Source of the DNA: an uncultured Roseiflexaceae bacterium
Lineage (GTDB): Bacteria > Chloroflexota > Chloroflexia > Chloroflexales > Roseiflexaceae
Direction of reading: 5' to 3'
DNA: 9,210 nucleotides
NCBI GenBank assembly: GCA_937988885.1
Contig: CALKHR010000185.1
Span: 1 to 9,210, forward strand
Shown here: positions 5,799 through 9,210 of the stretch, piece by piece
Layout of the letters: each line of letters opens with the position of its first letter
Numbering within the stretch: the first letter of the stretch is position 1
Program-made: the position numbers and the translations under genes
The notes under the pieces: model-generated
What the model was told of the DNA's origin: nothing
The model's database searches: none
Seen by the model: only the letters and a program-made list of their open reading frames with translations

Positions 5799-8006
5799 TT
5801 AGCGTCGAGTGATCGGTAGGAAGACGAGCGATTGGCGGCTGGCGGGGTAGGCGCGGCCCGCCATACCTGCGAGTACTTGGTAGGTGCTATCGGGATCGTT
5901 TGGTCCGCTGAAGCCTGGGAAACCGCCCTGAGCCGTTTGCATTGCCAGTAACCCATCGAGTGGGGTGAGGATGCGAAGGTCGTTGGTGAGCGTGGCGCTT
6001 GTTACGCTGCTCCAACTTGGGCCGCGCGCTGGGTGTTGGAATGCGGCGAGCGCTTGCAGCCCTTGTCCGGTGGATGCAGCGCTCGCGCTCCCGCCGTACC
6101 CAAGGAATCCGCCATCGGGATGGGTGTTGGCGCGCAAGAATGTGATGCCTTTGATCGTGTCGGCGCTCGCGGTGCAGGCTGTATCGGGTTTGGTGGTCGC
6201 CGCCAGTGCTTGCAGGGCGATACTGGTGCTATCAACATCGGGGGTATCGCCTGCGGTGAAACCCCAGCCGCCATTGCTCGCTCGCATGGCCAGCAGGCGT
6301 GCGACTGCTGCGTCGGGTACGGTGTGACCTGCGGCGCTCAGCCCGATGATCGCCCAAGCTTGGTCGTAGACGGAGGTGCCGTATGCGCCTGTTGAGGGGT
6401 TGTAGTGCACAGTGGTGCTGATCACCAGGTTGAGCTTGGCGAAGTTGCGCGGTTCGGCGTCGGCGGCGACGATGCCAGCGAGTAGTTTGCCGCTAGCGGC
6501 TGCCGAGGTGGCGTAGTTGGCGGCTTTGGTCGCAAGATAATCGAGTGGGCGCTTGCCTGCACTGCTCACGAAGTTTTGCGGTACGCCGCCAGCCGCGTCG
6601 ATCGCGAGGATGGCGTCGATGGTGGAGCCAACGCCAAAGCCTGCGAAGCTGCCATCGGCCTGCTGCTGCGTGGCGATGTAGCGCAATCCCAAGCGCTTGG
6701 CGACGCCTGTGCTGGCGAAGGGGAATGGTTGACCTGCGAGTGCAGGGATGCTCTGCTGTGTGGCGAAGGCGTTCGCCGCGCCGCCGTAGGTGAATGCGCC
6801 TGCGGGGGTTTGCAGGTCGAGCAGATAGCTAATTGGCGTAGTGGCGCTCGGTTGCCAACGTGCGTCATTCACGCTGCTGCCGCTCGCCAGGATGCCTTGA
6901 ATGGCGAGTGCGGTTGAGTTGGCGTTGCTGGTGTTGCCAGCTTCCGCCCGGTATGGGAAGCCGCCGTCGTTGCTCTGTTGGCTGTCGAGATAGTCGAGCG
7001 CCTTGGTGATGACTGCGTCGGTGTGGGGTACGCCCGCGCTTGCGAGCGCCTGGAGCACCAGGCCAGTGCTATCGACATCGCTCTGGTCGGCGGGCATAAA
7101 GCCCCAGCCGCCGTCGGCGTTCGCACGGGTTTTGAGCAGTGTAACCGCCTGTGCGGGCGGCGTCTCGCGGCTGGCCCGTAGGCCAAGGATCATAAAAGCT
7201 TGATCCCAGTTGCTGGTGCCATACGCGCCACTGCTTGAGTCAAGGTGCGTCGTCGCGCTGATCACAAGATCGAGTTTTGCGAAGTTGCGTGGATCACCGT
7301 CGGCTGCGGCAATGCCGAGCATCAGCTTGCCGACGGCGGCTGCACTGCTGGTGGCATAGCTGGGCGCAAGCGATGTGAGCGCATCGGTCAACGACGCGCC
7401 GTTGGTGCTGCGCCAATCGTGGGGGTTGCCGCCGAGTGCGCGGTAGGCGAGCAGCGTGTCGATGGTCGCGCCAGCATTGCCGTTGGAACTGCCGTAGCTG
7501 CCATTGGCGTTTTGGAATTGCTTCAGCCACTGCATGCCCGAGTGGGCGCCCAGGAGCGCATCGGTGATCGGCGGGAGGTCGTAGCCCCAGGTCCAACCCT
7601 CGATGTCGCCATCGCTGACGGTTGTGAGGCCAGCGCCTTGAGCTGAGGACTTCCAGCTTGTGCCATCCCAGCGTTGATAACTCCAGAATAGACATGGCTC
7701 GTAGTTGGGCGGCTCGCAACCGCAGAAGCATTCCTCTTCGGCGCTGCAACCGGTATCCTCGATGCGGCAGACGCCATTGTTTTTTTCAACCAGCGTTAAG
7801 CCTGTGCGGCGTAGCGCTTCCAGCCCCGAGATGGTGCCATCGAATGTGACGCGGCGGACGAGCAACTCGCCGTTGCCGAGTTGCACGACGACGTGCGCAC
7901 TATTGGAGCCAGTGGCAGCCCGAAGCTGCCCTGGCGTATGCCAGAACAGCGATGTACAGATGATCAAGGTGATGAGTGTCAGATACTGGACACGTTGGAG
8001 ATTCAT
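5799..8006 (-). CDS. Secreted transcobalamin-like protein: DUF4430 plus two alpha-toroid units (putative corrinoid carrier)
   Basis: The start ATG (8006-8004) has AGGA seven bases upstream, directly after the leader terminator, and opens a signal peptide (MNLQRVQY, hydrophobic core, cleavage near LRAA, residue 31). The product is 735 aa. Residues 37-141 form a DUF4430 domain: SGLEALRRTGL, a Cys-rich loop (C80, 87, 93, 95, 97, 105), FWSYQRWDG, and GAGLTTVSDGDIEGWTW. Residues ~155-717 hold two tandem alpha-toroid units of ~280 residues each, with repeated QW-like motifs (ADGGWGF, NDGGF, ADGSF, SNGGWGF, PDGGF, QGGF). The prenyltransferase/squalene-cyclase fold is also the barrel of animal intrinsic factor and transcobalamin. 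The cyclase DxDD acid is absent: the sequence reads DVDST at 310 and 590. Enzymatic cyclisation is thus unlikely and ligand binding more likely. The protein ends VFLPITRR, a Chloroflexota-type tail motif of unknown role. As first gene of a cobalamin-riboswitch operon it is probably an extracellular corrinoid binder. Confidence 0.85.
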   Translation of the reverse strand: MNLQRVQYLTLITLIICTSLFWHTPGQLRAATGSNSAHVVVQLGNGELLVRRVTFDGTISGLEALRRTGLTLVEKNNGVCRIEDTGCSAEEECFCGCEPPNYEPCLFWSYQRWDGTSWKSSAQGAGLTTVSDGDIEGWTWGYDLPPITDALLGAHSGMQWLKQFQNANGSYGSSNGNAGATIDTLLAYRALGGNPHDWRSTNGASLTDALTSLAPSYATSSAAAVGKLMLGIAAADGDPRNFAKLDLVISATTHLDSSSGAYGTSNWDQAFMILGLRASRETPPAQAVTLLKTRANADGGWGFMPADQSDVDSTGLVLQALASAGVPHTDAVITKALDYLDSQQSNDGGFPYRAEAGNTSNANSTALAIQGILASGSSVNDARWQPSATTPISYLLDLQTPAGAFTYGGAANAFATQQSIPALAGQPFPFASTGVAKRLGLRYIATQQQADGSFAGFGVGSTIDAILAIDAAGGVPQNFVSSAGKRPLDYLATKAANYATSAAASGKLLAGIVAADAEPRNFAKLNLVISTTVHYNPSTGAYGTSVYDQAWAIIGLSAAGHTVPDAAVARLLAMRASNGGWGFTAGDTPDVDSTSIALQALAATTKPDTACTASADTIKGITFLRANTHPDGGFLGYGGSASAASTGQGLQALAAFQHPARGPSWSSVTSATLTNDLRILTPLDGLLAMQTAQGGFPGFSGPNDPDSTYQVLAGMAGRAYPASRQSLVFLPITRR
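5856..6701 (-). repeat. Alpha-toroid unit 2 of the secreted carrier (internal duplication)
   Basis: This encodes residues ~436-717. The segment 6186-6593 is the counterpart of 7023-7436 in unit 1. The two copies are diverged at DNA level but clearly alike in protein, so the duplication is old and maintained in frame. Unit 2 has one added cysteine (C611) and a longer insert before its last helices. Confidence 0.85.
6702..7544 (-). repeat. Alpha-toroid unit 1 of the secreted carrier (internal duplication)
   Basis: This encodes residues ~155-435. It aligns with unit 2 at an offset of about 282 residues. Matching landmarks are GMQWLKQFQNANGSYG against GLRYIATQQQADGSF, SYATSSAAAVGKLMLGIAAA against NYATSAAASGKLLAGIVAA, DPRNFAKLDLVIS against EPRNFAKLNLVIS, and WGF-x8-DVDST in both. 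The best-preserved DNA lies at 7023-7436. Confidence 0.85.
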
Positions 8007-8024
8007 AATTGTTTCCTGGGTAAC

Positions 8025-8058
8025 AAAAAACGCCCGACGCATAAAGCGGTCGGGCGTT
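8025..8058 (-). terminator. Intrinsic terminator in the riboswitch leader (expression platform)
   Basis: On the minus strand ACGCCCGAC and GTCGGGCGT form a perfect 9-bp stem (plus-strand positions 8049-8057 and 8030-8038) with a 10-base loop, followed by six U (8025-8030). The stem can gain one more A-U pair at its base. It ends 19 bases before the first start codon and downstream of the cobalamin aptamer. Transcription attenuation is the natural reading: with bound corrinoid the terminator forms and the operon is off. A CCCGA segment (8083-8087) could pair with UCGGG of the 3' arm as part of an antiterminator; that pairing is a guess. Confidence 0.9.
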
Positions 8059-8096
8059 GAGAATAGCAATACGGTAAACAGCTCGGGAAGAAGCCG

Positions 8097-8111
8097 TTAG
8101 TCTAGAGTCAT
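8097..8111 (-). CDS. Possible four-codon leader ORF (MTLD) with strong ribosome binding site
   Basis: ATG ACT CTA GAC TAA is preceded by AAGGAGG (8120-8126) with an 8-base gap, which is better than the ribosome site of any full gene in the operon. The Shine-Dalgarno lies in the 11-base loop of a hairpin (stem GCGAA/TTCGC at 8115-8119 and 8131-8135) located between the aptamer and the terminator. Translation here could influence terminator folding. Alternatively the AGGAGG belongs to a riboswitch loop and the ATG is coincidental. Peptide production is unproven. Confidence 0.35.
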   Translation of the reverse strand: MTLD

Positions 8112-8152
8112 GATTTCGCCCTCCTTTCTCGCGAAGGTGGTTGTGCGAACTA

Positions 8153-8267
8153 TCGTTGGAGGTCGACCTGACTTAGCGCGTTCAAACGCGGCATCACAGT
8201 TGCGGGACAGTGTCGGATTCGCACCGACTTCGCCATTCCACGACAGAACTACTTCAATTGTCAACGA
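8153..8267 (-). promoter_or_regulatory. Cobalamin riboswitch (aptamer)
   Basis: The minus-strand RNA carries the conserved core of the cobalamin family. P4 is GUCGG/CCGAC with loop UGCGAAU (8212-8228). Next comes ACUGUCCCGCAACUGU (the CCCGCAACUGU signature). A variable hairpin CGCG-UUUGAA-CGCG (8177-8190) follows, then the B12 box AGUCAGGUCGACCUCC (8158-8173). The closing P1 stem is UCGUUG/CAACGA (8262-8267 with 8153-8158). It lies between a promoter and an intrinsic terminator, upstream of genes encoding corrinoid-type binding domains and a vitamin importer. Cobalamin riboswitches repress on ligand binding. The exact subclass, and whether adenosyl- or other cobalamin is preferred, is not settled by eye. 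Confidence 0.93.
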
Positions 8268-8280
8268 ACAGAGTTAGCAG

Positions 8281-8289
8281 AGTATACCA
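8281..8289 (-). promoter_or_regulatory. Extended -10 promoter of the B12 operon
   Basis: The minus strand reads TGG-TATACT, an extended -10 (TGn plus a -10 matching TATAAT at five of six bases). No good -35 is found at 15-19 bases, as expected for extended -10 promoters. The predicted start near 8274 falls about seven bases before the aptamer P1 stem, so the position fits the riboswitch well. It lies only about 20 bases beyond the stop codon of the upstream alginate-lyase-like gene. Confidence 0.6.
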
Positions 8290-8308
8290 CAGATATGAGC
8301 GGCGCTCG

Positions 8309-9210
8309 TTACGGTTTGCCGAACAGCACGGTGCTGTAGCCCGGGTCGGCCCAGTTCGACCAACCGTACGGGCGGGTCAGGTGGATCGGCCCGAGATGCA
8401 CAGGGTTGCTCCAGTAGGCATAGGCTAGCTCCCAGCCCGATTTGTTGGAATAATCGACGCAGTTATTGGGCGTGTGCGGCCAGATACATTGCCCATTCTT
8501 TGCGGCGACCACTTGCACTGCGAGGAAGTCCCAGCCGTGTTGTAGGCCCACGCCGCGCGATGTGCGGTAGCGGTAGAGCGAATCGTCGCCGTGCCGCCGC
8601 AGCATTTCGGCAAAGACGGTCTTGCTGCTGAGTGCGACCTGGTTGTAGCCGAGCGCGCTGGTGCCGCGCCCGTTCTCCTCGGGTAGTGAGCCATCGAGCA
8701 GCATTGGCTCGATTTTGGCCTTCCAATCGCCGATGGCTGCGGCCTGCTCGTTCGGCAGGTTCGCGTAGAGCGCGATGCTGAGACGCAGCACATTGCCCGC
8801 ATCGCCCCAATTATTGGTGCGTTCGGCGGCTTGTTGGCCCTTAAGCAGCATATGGTTCACCAACATTGCGCGGAAGGTTTGGCGGTCGCTGGATGTCCAG
8901 CCCGGCGTGCCTTCGAGCAGGTCGGCGGCCCAGATCATCGCGGGCACCCAGCGGCTCACATCGAGGCGGATCTGCTTATCGCTGTTGTCGATGCTGACAA
9001 GTTTGGTGGACCACGAACGGATCAGCGTGGCGGCCTGCTGCGCGTAGGCCGAGTCGTTGGTCATGTGGTACGCCAGCATCAGCACGAGCGCGTAGCGGCT
9101 GGACTGGTTGAGGCAATCGGCGGCGGCACTGGTGTAGTTGGCCACCGCGCAGGGTTTGAATGCTAATCCGTCCTTCGCATCGCGCAGCACCAAGCGCACG
9201 CCCTTCGCAA
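8309..9210 (-). CDS. Alginate lyase family protein (PF05426-like), 3' part; 5' end outside window
   Basis: The frame stays open through 9210 (codons GCG AAG GGC precede the GTG at 9199-9197), so the gene is cut by the window edge and that GTG is not a credible start. Numbered from the GTG, the visible residues form an all-helical toroid of the alginate-lyase/heparinase-like superfamily. They include RYALVLMLAYHMTND (35-49), RWVPAMIWAADLLEG (83-97), NNWGDAGN (129-136), ENGRGTSALGYNQVAL (175-190) and GWDFLAVQVV (222-231). The family removes uronate units from polyanionic polysaccharides by beta-elimination, usually outside the cell. The NNWG and RG-x-x-x-L-x-Y motifs fit the active-site region, but Asn follows the Tyr (GYNQ) where family members often have His, so activity or substrate may differ. 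The signal peptide, if any, lies outside the window. It is upstream of, but separate from, the B12 operon. Confidence 0.75.
   Translation of the reverse strand, partial: AKGVRLVLRDAKDGLAFKPCAVANYTSAAADCLNQSSRYALVLMLAYHMTNDSAYAQQAATLIRSWSTKLVSIDNSDKQIRLDVSRWVPAMIWAADLLEGTPGWTSSDRQTFRAMLVNHMLLKGQQAAERTNNWGDAGNVLRLSIALYANLPNEQAAAIGDWKAKIEPMLLDGSLPEENGRGTSALGYNQVALSSKTVFAEMLRRHGDDSLYRYRTSRGVGLQHGWDFLAVQVVAAKNGQCIWPHTPNNCVDYSNKSGWELAYAYWSNPVHLGPIHLTRPYGWSNWADPGYSTVLFGKP

Noticed and set aside
5799..8006. Squalene-hopene or terpene cyclase
   Set aside because: The QW-like repeats fit the fold, but the catalytic DxDD is replaced by DVDS in both units. The protein is exported, carries DUF4430 and lies under a cobalamin riboswitch.
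8250..8267. TTGACA on the minus strand (8257-8262) as the -35 of a promoter inside the leader
   Set aside because: The hexamer 18 bases on (TGGAAT) is a poor -10, and a start there would delete the 5' arm of the aptamer P1. The extended -10 at 8281-8289 fits better.
1..9210. tRNA, rRNA, insertion sequences or phage genes
   Set aside because: I saw no cloverleaf, rRNA-like stretch, transposase motif or terminal inverted repeats.

Overview
The window looks like a bacterial chromosome segment with moderately high GC. It is probably from a Chloroflexota (Herpetosiphon/Chloroflexus-like) organism. The support is circumstantial: a secreted protein ending in an FLP-type motif (VFLPITRR), a Pro/Thr-stalked surface protein with a single C-terminal anchor suited to a monoderm envelope, and the overall gene style. 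I cannot fix the species.

Layout. Left end, + strand: the 3' part of a Dps/ferritin-like gene (1-351), then a small NIPSNAP-family gene (556-870). A GC-rich hairpin (872-896) separates this side from a converging minus-strand operon filling 935-8286. Right end, minus strand: the 3' part of an alginate-lyase-family gene (8309 to beyond the window).

The operon is the main content. Read 5' to 3' on the minus strand it has: an extended -10 promoter (8281-8289); a cobalamin riboswitch aptamer (about 8153-8267) with recognisable P1, P4 and B12 box; a four-codon leader ORF with a very strong Shine-Dalgarno (8097-8111); and an intrinsic terminator (8025-8058) just before the first start codon. Five genes follow: (1) a 735-aa secreted protein with an N-terminal DUF4430 domain and two tandem alpha-toroid (squalene-cyclase/transcobalamin-like) units; (2) a 461-aa surface protein with signal peptide, a DUF4430-like domain, a ~190-residue Pro/Thr stalk and a C-terminal membrane anchor; (3) an ECF S component; (4) an ECF T component; (5) a fused double ECF ATPase. 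Genes 2-5 are joined by three ATGA stop/start overlaps.

Interpretation. DUF4430 and an alpha-toroid are the two folds that make up animal intrinsic factor and transcobalamin. Here both occur in one operon with an ECF importer under a cobalamin riboswitch. I infer a cobalamin (or corrinoid) scavenging system: the toroid/DUF4430 protein captures corrinoid outside the cell, the stalked DUF4430 protein holds or receives it at the membrane, and the ECF transporter imports it. Domain content and riboswitch are seen in the sequence; the ligand and the hand-over are inference.
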